From: JAVZOV01 sp049976445
GTDB taxonomy: Archaea > Thermoproteota > Thermoprotei > Gearchaeales > WAQG01
Length of the DNA stretch: 64,000 bases
Assembly (NCBI GenBank): GCA_049976445.1
Contig: JBMFIF010000001.1
Location: 59,093-123,092 of the forward strand
Direction of reading: 5' to 3'
The notes beneath the pieces were generated by a model. It searched no databases, was not told where the DNA came from, and saw only the letters and a list, made by a program, of their open reading frames with translations. Shown one piece after another: positions 18,359 through 27,649 of the stretch (positions are counted from its first letter, which is position 1; each line of letters begins with the position of its first letter). Made by a program: the position numbers and the translations under genes.

Positions 18359-19416
18359 AAATTTCAGATAATATAAACACAAAGATAATAATAGATCGTA
18401 ATTTGCTTAATCATTTAGATAATCTAGTAGAGGATTTAAGGCCTCATAAAATTGCAATAATTACTGATCCATTGGTTGCGGATCTCTGGCTTCCAATAGT
18501 GAAAACAGTATTAGACAATTTAGGAATTGTCTTAAAAATAATAATAGTTCAGAGAGGGGAGAAAGCAAAAACTTTCAGTACTTATAAGAGAATATTAAGA
18601 GAACTTATTGATTTTGGTTTTACTAGAAAATCTTTAATCATAGGATTTGGTGGGGGATCAATTTGTGACTTGTCTGGTTTCGTTGCTTCAACTTATATGA
18701 GAGGAGTACCATTAATCCTGATACCTACAACATTATTAGCTCAAGTTGATGCTGCAATAGGTGGCAAAAATGGTATAGATTTTATAGGGAAGAATATGGT
18801 AGGTACATTTTATTATCCATTAAAAATAATTGTTGATCCGAATGTGCTCAATACATTGGATACGAGGGATTTTCGAAGTGGTTTAGCAGAGATAGTGAAA
18901 AGTGCAGTTATAATGGATAGGGAATTCTTTAATGAATTAGAGGTAAATGTGAATAATTTAAAGGATCCGAATTCAAGTTTATTTACATATGTTATCGCTA
19001 AAAGTATTCAGTTAAAGGTGAAAGTTGTTGAGTCTGATTATAAAGAAAATAATCTTCGTATGATATTAAACTATGGTCATACTATAGGTCATGCGTTAGA
19101 GAAAAGTTCGAAGTTTAGGATTAGGCATGGTTATGCTGTATCAATAGGTATGGTTGTTGAGGCATTTATTGCAACTAAAGTATTAGGATTTACAGAAAAT
19201 GAGACACTTCGTATTAGTAGTTTATTAAGTTCTTTAGGGTTACCAACAAAATTTTCATCAGATCTTGAGATATTGATAAAAAATATGGAGCTAGATAAAA
19301 AGTTCTGGTATAATAAGCCTTTGATGGCTTTACCTAAAAGTATTGGTCATGCTGAGCTTGTTAACGTTGAATATGGGGTGATTAAAGAGTGTCTAGAAAA
19401 ATGTGTTTATCAATAA
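18343..19416 (+). CDS. aroB: 3-dehydroquinate synthase
   Basis: 357 residues, with NAD-binding IIGFGGGSICDLSGFVAST and PTTLLAQVDAAIGGKNGID and the metal ligand region LNYGHTIGHALE. It converts DAHP to 3-dehydroquinate. It may start at ATG 18343 (GGAGG nine bases upstream) or at ATG 18355, where ATGA overlaps the aroF stop. Length and motifs are normal. Confidence 0.96.
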   Translation: MEVNMKISDNINTKIIIDRNLLNHLDNLVEDLRPHKIAIITDPLVADLWLPIVKTVLDNLGIVLKIIIVQRGEKAKTFSTYKRILRELIDFGFTRKSLIIGFGGGSICDLSGFVASTYMRGVPLILIPTTLLAQVDAAIGGKNGIDFIGKNMVGTFYYPLKIIVDPNVLNTLDTRDFRSGLAEIVKSAVIMDREFFNELEVNVNNLKDPNSSLFTYVIAKSIQLKVKVVESDYKENNLRMILNYGHTIGHALEKSSKFRIRHGYAVSIGMVVEAFIATKVLGFTENETLRISSLLSSLGLPTKFSSDLEILIKNMELDKKFWYNKPLMALPKSIGHAELVNVEYGVIKECLEKCVYQ

Positions 19417-20072
19417 GTGGTAATAATATAAGCGAAATAGCTGAAAAGCTTACTAAGCTTGATGCTCAATTGGTTGAAATACGATTAGACAAAATACAGA
19501 ATTTATATGAGGTTATAAATAAGGCTGCTGAGCTGGTGCATGAATTTTCATTTAAGCATGATCTTATAGTTACTGTAAGGAGCAGCATTGAAGGAGGATT
19601 TTTCTCAAATGGTGAGAAGGCACGTTTACGTATTATTTCTGAGCTTATTAGAGCAAAACCAAAATATGTTGATATAGAATTACGTTCACCGATAGCTAAG
19701 GATGTTATAAAATTAGCTGAAGAGAATGGTGTCAGTGTTATTTTGTCATATCATAATTTCTCGGAGACACCAAACCTTAAAGAATTACGGTTAATCGCAG
19801 AGCGAGGTCTTAGACTTAATTCCTCGTTAGTAAAAATTGTTACAATGGCACGTAGTTATTATGATAATATTACTATGTTAAGACTCGTATCAGAAACTCC
19901 AGGTAAAGTTGTGGGATTTTGCATGGGAGAACTAGGCATACCCTCACGCATTCTTGCGCCATTCTTTGGAGCACCGTTCACTTATGTATCTTTTGGTGAA
20001 GAAGCTATAGCACCAGGACAGATTGACGGAACGGCGGTGAGGGAAATATGGAAATTAATGAAACTCATCTAA
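19389..20072 (+). CDS. aroD: 3-dehydroquinate dehydratase, type I
   Basis: 227 residues. It has VEIRLDKI near the N-terminus, LIVTVRSSIEGG, the catalytic His in ILSYHNFSETP and the Schiff-base Lys in SLVKIVTMARS. These identify the type I enzyme that dehydrates 3-dehydroquinate. GTG 19389 overlaps aroB by 28 bases; ATG 19401 is an alternative. The C-terminal PSRILAPFFGAPFTY is the usual substrate loop region. Confidence 0.95.
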   Translation: MSRKMCLSISGNNISEIAEKLTKLDAQLVEIRLDKIQNLYEVINKAAELVHEFSFKHDLIVTVRSSIEGGFFSNGEKARLRIISELIRAKPKYVDIELRSPIAKDVIKLAEENGVSVILSYHNFSETPNLKELRLIAERGLRLNSSLVKIVTMARSYYDNITMLRLVSETPGKVVGFCMGELGIPSRILAPFFGAPFTYVSFGEEAIAPGQIDGTAVREIWKLMKLI

Positions 20073-20929
20073 ACAATGAAGAAAAAATATTTAACTATTA
20101 TATAATAGGATATCCAGTAAACCATACAATCAGTCCAAAAATTTATAATGAGATATTTAAAATTTGGAATATTAATGCAAAGTATAGAGCGTTACCAGTA
20201 AAACCTGATGAATTATCAACAAAAATAGCATTATTAAAAAATCAAAACATAAGAGGGTTTAATGTTACAATACCTCATAAGGTAGCTATCATGAATTTTT
20301 TAGACGAAATTACTCATAATGCAGAATTGATTGGTGCTGTGAATACTGTGATTAATAAGAATGGAAGGTTCGTTGGTTTTAATACTGATGCTATTGGGTT
20401 TATTAATGCATTAAAGCGTCATGTAAGCTTATCATTTTCTAAAAGTGTTATAATAGGTGCTGGTGGTGCTGCTAGAGCCGCTATTTATGAATTGTCAAAG
20501 TACTCTGATGAAATACATGTGTTTAGTTTAAGCGGAGACTCTGCAATAAATACTGCTAATTATTTTAGAAGTATGGGTTTTAATGTGATAGGACACAAAG
20601 CAGAAACAAAGCATTATTCAGAAATTTTACCTAATGTAGATTTAATAGTGAACGCTTCACCTGTAGGAATGTTAAATCAGGATGAGATACCAATTCCACC
20701 AAAACTTGTGAAAGAAGGAATAGTGATAATGGATATGGTTTATAATCCATTAATGACTAAGCTTATTAGAGTTGCATTAGAAAAGAATTGTAAAGTTATT
20801 GATGGGTTGTGGATGTTAGTTTATCAAGCGATTGAAAATTTGAAACTATGGCTTGGTTTTAAACCTTCTGAAATTTTACTTAGAACTATAAGTGAACGAT
20901 ATCTCATTGGGGATAATCATGAAAGGTGA
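20048..20929 (+). CDS. aroE: Shikimate dehydrogenase
   Basis: 293 residues. YIIGYPVNHTISPKIYNEIF and FNVTIPHKVAIM (catalytic Lys) form the substrate domain. GFNTDAIGFINAL and VIIGAGGAARAAIYEL give the NADP site, with VNASPVGM following. It reduces 3-dehydroshikimate to shikimate. ATG 20048 overlaps aroD by 25 bases and is preceded by GGTGAGGG at 20034-20041, which supports the start. Confidence 0.96.
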   Translation: MEINETHLNNEEKIFNYYIIGYPVNHTISPKIYNEIFKIWNINAKYRALPVKPDELSTKIALLKNQNIRGFNVTIPHKVAIMNFLDEITHNAELIGAVNTVINKNGRFVGFNTDAIGFINALKRHVSLSFSKSVIIGAGGAARAAIYELSKYSDEIHVFSLSGDSAINTANYFRSMGFNVIGHKAETKHYSEILPNVDLIVNASPVGMLNQDEIPIPPKLVKEGIVIMDMVYNPLMTKLIRVALEKNCKVIDGLWMLVYQAIENLKLWLGFKPSEILLRTISERYLIGDNHER

Positions 20930-21776
20930 GAGCACAGCGTTTGGTGCAATAAGTGTAGTAAATGCTATACCAACTGGAATAGGAGCCTCAGCAGGCATAA
21001 AACTAAAAGTTCACGTTAAGGCAGAGATTATTGATGAGAATTCATTAAAGTCATCTATAAAGGTAAATGATGAGAATATTATTATCGATAATAAATTAAT
21101 TAATGCTTCATTCAGTCTACTTAAACAAGAATTTAAAATTCAAAATGGTCTGTATTTAGACATAAATTCTGAAATACCCATTTCAAGAGGACTTAAAAGC
21201 AGTAGTGCTGTTGCTAATGCTATTATAGATGCATCTCTTAAAGCGTTTGGTATCAATTTAAGAAAACACGATATTATAAAACTTGGTATAAAAGCTGCTA
21301 TAAATGCAGGTGTTACAATTACAGGAGCATTCGATGATGCTTGCGCCTCAATGTTTGGGGGCATTCACGTAACTGATAATAGATCATTTAAAATCTTATC
21401 CTCATATGATATAGAAGAGATGAAAGTTGTAATATTAGTCCCATCTTATCATACACCTAAATCTCTGATAGATAAAGATGCTTTTAAGAAAATAGGAAAT
21501 CTGATGCAGATACCCATTAATCTTGCTTTGAAAAAGCAATGGTTAGATGCTCTAACCCTTAATGGTCTTTTAGTTTCTCTACCTCTAAAGATAGATTTAG
21601 CACCAATATGGGATGCTTTAAGATCAGGTGCTAAAGCTGCAGGGATAACTGGTACAGGGCCTGGAATAGTATCGGTAACTGACGAACCGAAACTGATTAT
21701 AGATACTTGGAGAAAATATGAAGGAAAGATAATAGTAACAGAAACAAGGAGGCTAGAATATGATGATCTATTATGA
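20919..21776 (+). CDS. aroK: Archaeal shikimate kinase (GHMP family)
   Basis: 285 residues from ATG 20919. It is a GHMP kinase with the phosphate loop SRGLKSSSAVANAIIDA (about 88-104) and the C-terminal motif GAKAAGITGTGPG. This family replaces the bacterial P-loop AroK in archaea and phosphorylates shikimate. The position between aroE and aroA leaves little doubt. An upstream in-frame start exists at 20892, but the overlap of 11 bases at 20919 fits homologues starting close to GESTAFGAISVVNA. Confidence 0.95.
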   Translation: MKGESTAFGAISVVNAIPTGIGASAGIKLKVHVKAEIIDENSLKSSIKVNDENIIIDNKLINASFSLLKQEFKIQNGLYLDINSEIPISRGLKSSSAVANAIIDASLKAFGINLRKHDIIKLGIKAAINAGVTITGAFDDACASMFGGIHVTDNRSFKILSSYDIEEMKVVILVPSYHTPKSLIDKDAFKKIGNLMQIPINLALKKQWLDALTLNGLLVSLPLKIDLAPIWDALRSGAKAAGITGTGPGIVSVTDEPKLIIDTWRKYEGKIIVTETRRLEYDDLL

Positions 21777-21797
21777 AAAATTTGTTTGGTGGTTAAT

Positions 21798-23045
21798 ATG
21801 AGAATTAAAGTGTATCCTGCAAGGTATTTGGAAGGTGTACTATCTGCTCCACCTTCAAAAAGTTATACACATAGAGCACTTTTTATAGCACTTTTAACTA
21901 ATGGAGGATCAAGTATACTTAATATGTTAAATTCAGCAGATACTAATGCTAGTATGCAAGCTGTAAGAGCTTTTGGTGGAAAAATAAAAAATAATGTAAT
22001 AATAGGTGTAGAGAAGCCTATAGAACCTGATAATGTAATAAATTGTAAAGATTCTGGAACTACAATAAGGTTTGCTGCATCAGTAGCATCGTTAGTGCAT
22101 GGTTTAACAATACTTACAGGCAGCAATTCCCTAAGAAAAAGGCCTATGAAACCACTTGAAAATGCATTAGGACAATTAGGTGCACTTGTTGTAACAAGAA
22201 ATGGAAAACCGCCATTAGCAATAGTTGGCGGGAAAATTGTCTCTGATAATATTGAAATCGATGGTTCAGTATCATCTCAGTTCATTTCTGGATTATTAAT
22301 AATATCACCTAAGATAGGATTAACTGTAAATGTGGTGGGAAAAATGATTTCTAAGCCATACATAGATATGACGATACGAACGATGAAATCTTTCGGTGTG
22401 ACCGTTAAGCAAGACGGTATGATGTTTACTGTAGAACGCCAGCCATACAAACCTACCACATTTACTGTGCCAGGAGATTATTCATCAGCAGCTTTTCTAT
22501 TTGCAATTGGTAGTCTTCTGGGACGTGTACGTGTTTTAAATTTAAAATCAGATGATGTACAAGCTGATAAAATGTTCATTAACATAATTAAAGAAATGGG
22601 CGCTAAAGTGAGTATTGGATTAGATTACGTTGATGTTGAAAGAGGTGCCTTAGAAGGTATTGAAGTTGATTGTTCCGACCTGCCTGATATAGTACCTATT
22701 CTTTCGGTACTTGGTGCTTATGCTAAAGGCAAGACTATTATTAAGGGCATTTCACACTTAAGGTTTAAAGAGAGTGATAGAATAAAAACAACTAGTGAAA
22801 ATCTTAGACGGATGGGTGTTGACGTTAAAGATGGTGCAGATTATATTGAGATTAAAGGTCGTGAGAAGTTAAAAGGAGCAACGCTAAATTCATTTGGTGA
22901 TCATAGAATCGCTATGGCTTTTACTGTTGCTGCATTAGCTGCAGAAGGATATAGTATAATTAAGGGTGTTGAAAGTATTGTTGATTCTTATCCATCATTT
23001 TTGGATCATGTAAAAATATTAGGCGGGAACATTGAGGTGATGTAG
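21798..23045 (+). CDS. aroA: 3-phosphoshikimate 1-carboxyvinyltransferase (EPSP synthase)
   Basis: 415 residues from ATG 21798, with GGTGG at 21788-21792 as Shine-Dalgarno. The family motifs are PPSKSYTHRALFIALL (about 18-33), DSGTTIRFAASVASL, SLRKRPMKPLENAL, SSQFISGLLI, GDYSSAAFLFA and FGDHRIAMAFTVAAL. It transfers enolpyruvate from PEP to shikimate 3-phosphate. In-frame TTG/GTG codons upstream (21786, 21789) overlap the ribosome binding site and are unlikely starts. Confidence 0.96.
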   Translation: MRIKVYPARYLEGVLSAPPSKSYTHRALFIALLTNGGSSILNMLNSADTNASMQAVRAFGGKIKNNVIIGVEKPIEPDNVINCKDSGTTIRFAASVASLVHGLTILTGSNSLRKRPMKPLENALGQLGALVVTRNGKPPLAIVGGKIVSDNIEIDGSVSSQFISGLLIISPKIGLTVNVVGKMISKPYIDMTIRTMKSFGVTVKQDGMMFTVERQPYKPTTFTVPGDYSSAAFLFAIGSLLGRVRVLNLKSDDVQADKMFINIIKEMGAKVSIGLDYVDVERGALEGIEVDCSDLPDIVPILSVLGAYAKGKTIIKGISHLRFKESDRIKTTSENLRRMGVDVKDGADYIEIKGREKLKGATLNSFGDHRIAMAFTVAALAAEGYSIIKGVESIVDSYPSFLDHVKILGGNIEVM

Positions 23046-23057
23046 ATTCTTGGTGTA

Positions 23058-24131
23058 ATGTTTAGAGTTTCACTTTTTGGAGAGAGCCATGGTAAGCTTG
23101 TAGGCGTATTAATTGAAGGTTGTCCACCAGGTTTAAGAATTTCAGAAGAGGATGTACAAAAAGAGTTAGATAAGAGGAAACCTGGTTCAAGTCTTTATGT
23201 TAGCCAGAGGAAGGAGGAAGATAGAGTTGAAATTCTTTCGGGCATATTTAATGGTTATACTACAGGAGCCCCAATTACCATGGTAGTTTGGAATAAGGAT
23301 GTTATTTCTAGTAGTTACGAGATGATACGTTATACTCCAAGACCTGGTCATGCTGATTACGTTTCGTACATCAAATACAAGGGATTTAATGATTATAGAG
23401 GTGGTGGTATTTTTTCTGGAAGGATAACTGCAGGTTTAGTGATGGCTGGTGCTGTGGCTAAGAAACTTCTTTCTTCATATAATATAGAAGTATACTCTTA
23501 TATTACGAGTATTGGGCCTATAGAATCTCCTCTAATGACATTAAATGAAATTAAAGAGAATGTATATAAAAGTCCGGTTCGATGCCCTCATGCTGAAACG
23601 AGTAATAGAATAGAAGATTATATTAAAACAATAATAAAGGAGGGTGATAGTGTGGGTGGTATTATAGAGACTATAGTATTAAATGTTCCTGTTGGCTTGG
23701 GTGAACCACCTATTGATACACTTGATGGAGATTTAGCAAAAGCCATGTTTATAATACCAGCAATAAAAGGGATAGAATTCGGTGCAGGTTTTAAATTATC
23801 TAAGATGAAGGGAAGTGAATCAAACGATCCTTACATTATTAGTAATAATAAAATTGTTACATTAACTAATAATGCTGGTGGTATTAATGGTGGAATTAGT
23901 AATGGTATGCCTATTATTTTTAGAGTTGTTGTTAAACCTACATCATCAATAAGGAAAAAGCAAAGAACTGTTGATCTTTTAAAAATGGAAGAAACTGAAC
24001 TTATTGTTGAAGGACGGCATGATCCATGTATAGCAATTCGTGCTGTTCCTGTTGTCGAATCAGTTACAGCGATAGTCGTTGCTGATCATCTACTTAGGTG
24101 GTTGTCATGGAGTGGGAAAACGAACTCATGA
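23058..24131 (+). CDS. aroC: Chorismate synthase
   Basis: 357 residues. FGESHGKLVGVLIEGCPPG (about 6-24), RPGHADYVSYIKY, FNDYRGGGIFSGRIT and RHDPCIAIRAVPVVE are family motifs for FMN-dependent chorismate synthase. It makes chorismate, the branch point for Phe, Tyr and Trp. Its end overlaps the chorismate mutase gene by 25 bases. Confidence 0.97.
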   Translation: MFRVSLFGESHGKLVGVLIEGCPPGLRISEEDVQKELDKRKPGSSLYVSQRKEEDRVEILSGIFNGYTTGAPITMVVWNKDVISSSYEMIRYTPRPGHADYVSYIKYKGFNDYRGGGIFSGRITAGLVMAGAVAKKLLSSYNIEVYSYITSIGPIESPLMTLNEIKENVYKSPVRCPHAETSNRIEDYIKTIIKEGDSVGGIIETIVLNVPVGLGEPPIDTLDGDLAKAMFIIPAIKGIEFGAGFKLSKMKGSESNDPYIISNNKIVTLTNNAGGINGGISNGMPIIFRVVVKPTSSIRKKQRTVDLLKMEETELIVEGRHDPCIAIRAVPVVESVTAIVVADHLLRWLSWSGKTNS

Positions 24132-24343
24132 AAATGAGAAAACAGATAGATACTATAGACGATGAAATAATAAAACTTCTAAATAAAAGAATGCAGCTCT
24201 GTAAAGAAATAGGAGAAATAAAAAGAATGAGAAGTATACCGATAGAAGATTGCAAAAGAGAGAATGAAATATTACAAAAAGCTGGGATCTTTAAATCAGT
24301 TTTTAAAGAAATAATAAGTTTATGCAAAGACCTTGAAAAGTAG
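24107..24343 (+). CDS. aroQ: Chorismate mutase (AroQ type)
   Basis: 78 residues from ATG 24107, behind GGTGG at 24096-24100. The single all-alpha domain has MRKQIDTIDDEIIKLLNKRM (about 9-28), the AroQ helix with catalytic Arg, then CKEIGEIKRM and a short C-terminal helix. It converts chorismate to prephenate. It is not fused to prephenate dehydrogenase, which follows separately 52 bases downstream. A GTG at 24098 would add three residues but lies in the ribosome binding site. Confidence 0.92.
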   Translation: MEWENELMKMRKQIDTIDDEIIKLLNKRMQLCKEIGEIKRMRSIPIEDCKRENEILQKAGIFKSVFKEIISLCKDLEK

Positions 24344-24395
24344 ATAATTTCTCCTAAGGACAAGACTTTAAGTATGAGATAATGGTGTTCAGATT

Positions 24396-25241
24396 ATGTT
24401 GAATGTAGGAATAATCGGTGGAGCAGGTAAGATGGGTTCATGGTTAGCTGCACAACTTAAAGAAAAGCATCACATTATAATATATGATATTAATGTAGAT
24501 CAGATGTATAAGGTAGCAATGCAATTAAATATAGATTATGAAAAGAAATTAGAAGCTTTAGTTAAGAAAAGCAATATGATAATAGTAGCGGTTACACTTA
24601 GTAAAGTTTCAGATGTACTTTTAGAGTTATTATCGTTCACTTTAGATAATAAAATAATATTTGATATTGCATCTTTTAAAAGAAATATCATACCAATATA
24701 CTTAAAGTATCCTAGAACTGTATTTGTGTGTTCTGTGCATCCTCTTTTTGGTCCAGGAGCTAAAACAATTAAAAATGCTCCAATAGTTATCATTCCAATA
24801 CCAGGTAGAGAAAATGATGCAAACAGTGTGAAACAATTTTTTGAAATGCTTAATACAAATACGATGATGATAGATTGGGAAACGCATGATAATATTATGG
24901 GAATAGTATTAGGAATACCGTACATAACAGGTCTCTCGATTGCTATGACCATTAAAGATAATGAAGAATTAATTAAAAAACTTTCTGGAACATCTTTCAA
25001 GTTCTTTTCTCTGTATATAAACGCTATGTTGAGCGAAGATGCAAACCTAATATCAGAGATTGTGACAAACGAATCATCAAAGAAGGCAATAGAAAATTAC
25101 ATAAATATCATGAAAGAAATTTCTAAATTAAGGGATAATGAACTTCAAAATCTCATTTTAAGTTTAAAAAATCAATTAAGTATTAACTATGATTCATATA
25201 AAAAGATTTATAATATTATTTATTCTCAAGATCTTCTATAG
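24396..25241 (+). CDS. tyrA: Prephenate dehydrogenase
   Basis: 281 residues. The N-terminal Rossmann fold is VGIIGGAGKMGSWLAAQL (about 4-21), then VCSVHPLFGPGAK (substrate/catalytic His) and a helical dimer domain. It oxidises prephenate to 4-hydroxyphenylpyruvate for tyrosine. It ends the aromatic operon; its stop overlaps the convergent stop of the next gene by six bases. No prephenate dehydratase or aromatic aminotransferase is present here, so phenylalanine synthesis is completed elsewhere or by another route. Confidence 0.9.
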   Translation: MLNVGIIGGAGKMGSWLAAQLKEKHHIIIYDINVDQMYKVAMQLNIDYEKKLEALVKKSNMIIVAVTLSKVSDVLLELLSFTLDNKIIFDIASFKRNIIPIYLKYPRTVFVCSVHPLFGPGAKTIKNAPIVIIPIPGRENDANSVKQFFEMLNTNTMMIDWETHDNIMGIVLGIPYITGLSIAMTIKDNEELIKKLSGTSFKFFSLYINAMLSEDANLISEIVTNESSKKAIENYINIMKEISKLRDNELQNLILSLKNQLSINYDSYKKIYNIIYSQDLL

Positions 25242-26195
25242 TGTTGTTTCTATTCCTAAACCTTTCTTTTTTGCTTCATTGTAAACCCAAACTGCAGTGG
25301 CTACATCAAATATTGCTGCTCCAACAGATTTAAAGAATGTGACCTCTGTAAAACTTTGCCTTCCCTGTATCTTGCCTACTAGGAGATCAGATAATTCATA
25401 AATGGAACTTAGTTTAATGAGACCTTTATCAAGAGGCACTTTTAGATCGCCAGATTTTATTGCATCATCCTTAAAATCAACGAATATTTTATTAGCGCGT
25501 AATACCGCATTTTCGTCAATTTCTCTAGTTTCAGGTGAGAATGAACCAATACCATTAATGTGAGTTCCATCTTTTATTAATCTTCCATCAAAAACGGGTT
25601 CATGTGAAGTAGTTGTAGTAATAATTATGTCGGCGTTACTAACATACTCATTAGGATTATCCATAGGCTTAACTTCAATACCAAGCTTTTCAGACATTTC
25701 TCTAACATAATTTTCTAAACTTGGTTTATGAGAATCATAAGCATAGATAATTTCGATCTTCCTAACTACTTGAAGTACGGTAACTTGAGCTCTACCTTGA
25801 ACACCACAACCATAAACTGCAACTACATGAGAATCTTGTCGCGAAAGTTTGTCAGCTGCAACAGCACCAATGCCACCAGTACGCATTGCGGTTATATAAT
25901 CACCATCCATTAATGCAATTAAACTACCGTCTTCAGGGTCTATAAGTCCAATAAACGCTCTAATCGTTGGCTTTTTGATTGGGTTAAAGAACACGCCCTT
26001 AAAACCAAGCGCATTCTCACTTTTCATATAGGAAGGCATCAAGCCAAAAGAGCCTACTCTAGAGTCAATCCAAACCCTAGAAGGAAGTGTTACCTTGCCT
26101 AAACCACGATCCACAAAAACTTTCTCAACAATTCTTACAACATCTGTAGGTTTAAGCAACTCTTCAACTATATTACGCGGTATTATAAGAACCAT
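25236..26195 (-). CDS. Ornithine cyclodeaminase/mu-crystallin family dehydrogenase
   Basis: 319 residues. GDYITAMRTGGIGAVAADKL (about 98-117), VAVYGCGVQGRAQV (NAD(P) site) and the late GSFSPETREIDENAV are characteristic of the family. Members include ornithine cyclodeaminase (ornithine to proline), archaeal alanine dehydrogenase and imine reductases; the sequence alone does not decide. A proline-forming or alanine role is possible given the nearby ornithine genes. It overlaps tyrA tail to tail. The start ATG 26195 is well placed after an AT-rich stretch. Confidence 0.9.
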   Translation of the reverse strand: MVLIIPRNIVEELLKPTDVVRIVEKVFVDRGLGKVTLPSRVWIDSRVGSFGLMPSYMKSENALGFKGVFFNPIKKPTIRAFIGLIDPEDGSLIALMDGDYITAMRTGGIGAVAADKLSRQDSHVVAVYGCGVQGRAQVTVLQVVRKIEIIYAYDSHKPSLENYVREMSEKLGIEVKPMDNPNEYVSNADIIITTTTSHEPVFDGRLIKDGTHINGIGSFSPETREIDENAVLRANKIFVDFKDDAIKSGDLKVPLDKGLIKLSSIYELSDLLVGKIQGRQSFTEVTFFKSVGAAIFDVATAVWVYNEAKKKGLGIETTL

Positions 26196-26350
26196 GTTTA
26201 ATCAAAAATAATTTTGGAGACAGAAATAAATAAACCTAACTTAATTAATACATACTCATTCTGAATCGCAAAAATTTCTAATTTAAGGTTTTATTAATCT
26301 TATTCATGTATCTTCTAAACCTTTGCACTACTCTTGAGATAGGAGTAGAC

Positions 26351-26392
26351 AATAATGCCCCCCCGTCTTAAAATGCAAAGTTTTCATTTTTG
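26351..26392 (-). repeat. Dispersed hairpin repeat, copy B (degenerate)
   Basis: Read on the minus strand it is ATGAAAACTTTGCATTTTAA followed by GACGGGGGGGC. It shares the ATGAAAxC..TT.AG.C.GGG pattern with copies A, C, D and E but the stem is decayed. It sits in the 270-base gene-free gap between the ornithine cyclodeaminase homologue and the ATP-grasp gene. I see nothing else in that gap. Confidence 0.4.
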
Positions 26393-26469
26393 TAATATTG
26401 ATAATATTTTTTATTCTAAACATTTATAGCTAATATTTAGAAATGGACGTGGCAACTTAAGGTTTAATC

Positions 26470-27537
26470 TTATATTAACGTTATGCTTTTGAAATTACCC
26501 TCTTTAACAAGAATTGGCCCTGCATCTGGTAGTCTTATCCAATAATATCCTGCTTCTACTGCATTGTATTTCTTGGTGAGTGGTATTTTTTCGTTAAATG
26601 CTAATTTGATATAGATCCATGGCATATTACAACCTAAATGTGCATAAAAGTTATTTGTTGTATAAAATCTTCCTGCATTTATTTCTGTTACTGATGGTAT
26701 GCCATTTTTGTTAGCTTTCATATCAACACCGAATACTCCATTAGGTTTATCATCAATTGCTTTTATTGCTTCTGTTCCTATTTTATTCACTAGTTCATTA
26801 TGAACAGTTACTGCAACCGATGGTGTTGATGTTTGCCCACTTGGTGTAATGTTCCCAAATAGGTATTCTATTCTTTTTCTTGCCTGTGAGACTATCAGCT
26901 CTCCATCTTTCCAAATGCTTTGAAAAGCAAATTCTTCGCCAGGAAGATATTCAGATATCATAAAATCTTCGTATACTAAGCCTTCCTTTTTATTCCAATA
27001 ATTTATCCATTCTATAATCTGTTCTGGAGAATAAGCAGGTAATGATGCTCTTGATCCTGCTCCTTTTAATGCTCTAACCCAAACTCTGCCTTTTTCATCC
27101 TTTAATTCATTGTAATATTTTTTTATAGAACTCACATCTTCAATTTTATAAGAGATCGGTGCTGGAACATTCTTATTTTTAAGTATTTGATTTGTCTTGA
27201 TCTTATTTTGAGTTGTTTCGATTGTTTCATGTTTTGGTAAAAATGTTTTCGCGTCGATTTTCTCTCTATTCTTGGATATCATGAACACTTCAATATCTGG
27301 TTGTGCGTGCACAAATTCTATTTTCTCCATGTGAATTAATTTATTTACTACGTCTAAGTATCTTGAATCTGTTGCTTTTGGTATGATATAAGATTTATCA
27401 GCATCAACTAGTTCTAAATGATATTTGTTAATATCTGTTGCTACAATGTAAAACTTCTCAGTAGCCATTCTTAATGATTTTATAAAGTTGATTCCTGCAG
27501 ATCCTCCTGCACCTAATACAAGGATGCGCTTTTCCAT
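26470..27537 (-). CDS. Orphan ATP-grasp (CarB/PylC-like) carboxylate-amine ligase
   Basis: 355 residues from ATG 27537, with GGGAG about ten bases upstream. The N-terminal Rossmann-like pre-ATP-grasp domain is KRILVLGAGGSAGINFIKSL. The ATP-grasp core contains GRVWVRALKGAGSRASLPAY (about 145-164), EDFMISEYLPGEEFAFQS and a metal-binding end GIPSVTEINAGRF. The family forms amide or peptide-like bonds with an acyl-phosphate intermediate; CarB halves and PylC are relatives. Neither substrate is apparent. No operon partner: the downstream neighbour on its strand is 275 bases away, and upstream lies the RNA candidate. Function unknown. Confidence 0.8.
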   Translation of the reverse strand: MEKRILVLGAGGSAGINFIKSLRMATEKFYIVATDINKYHLELVDADKSYIIPKATDSRYLDVVNKLIHMEKIEFVHAQPDIEVFMISKNREKIDAKTFLPKHETIETTQNKIKTNQILKNKNVPAPISYKIEDVSSIKKYYNELKDEKGRVWVRALKGAGSRASLPAYSPEQIIEWINYWNKKEGLVYEDFMISEYLPGEEFAFQSIWKDGELIVSQARKRIEYLFGNITPSGQTSTPSVAVTVHNELVNKIGTEAIKAIDDKPNGVFGVDMKANKNGIPSVTEINAGRFYTTNNFYAHLGCNMPWIYIKLAFNEKIPLTKKYNAVEAGYYWIRLPDAGPILVKEGNFKSITLI

Positions 27538-27649
27538 ACTATGAACACTCCCTATATTCATGAAATTAGACCCTAAATAAAAATAAACCTCTTTTATAAT
27601 AATGTTTTAACTAAGATTGTGTAAAGGTTAAATCTGGGGTTCGGGTTTC

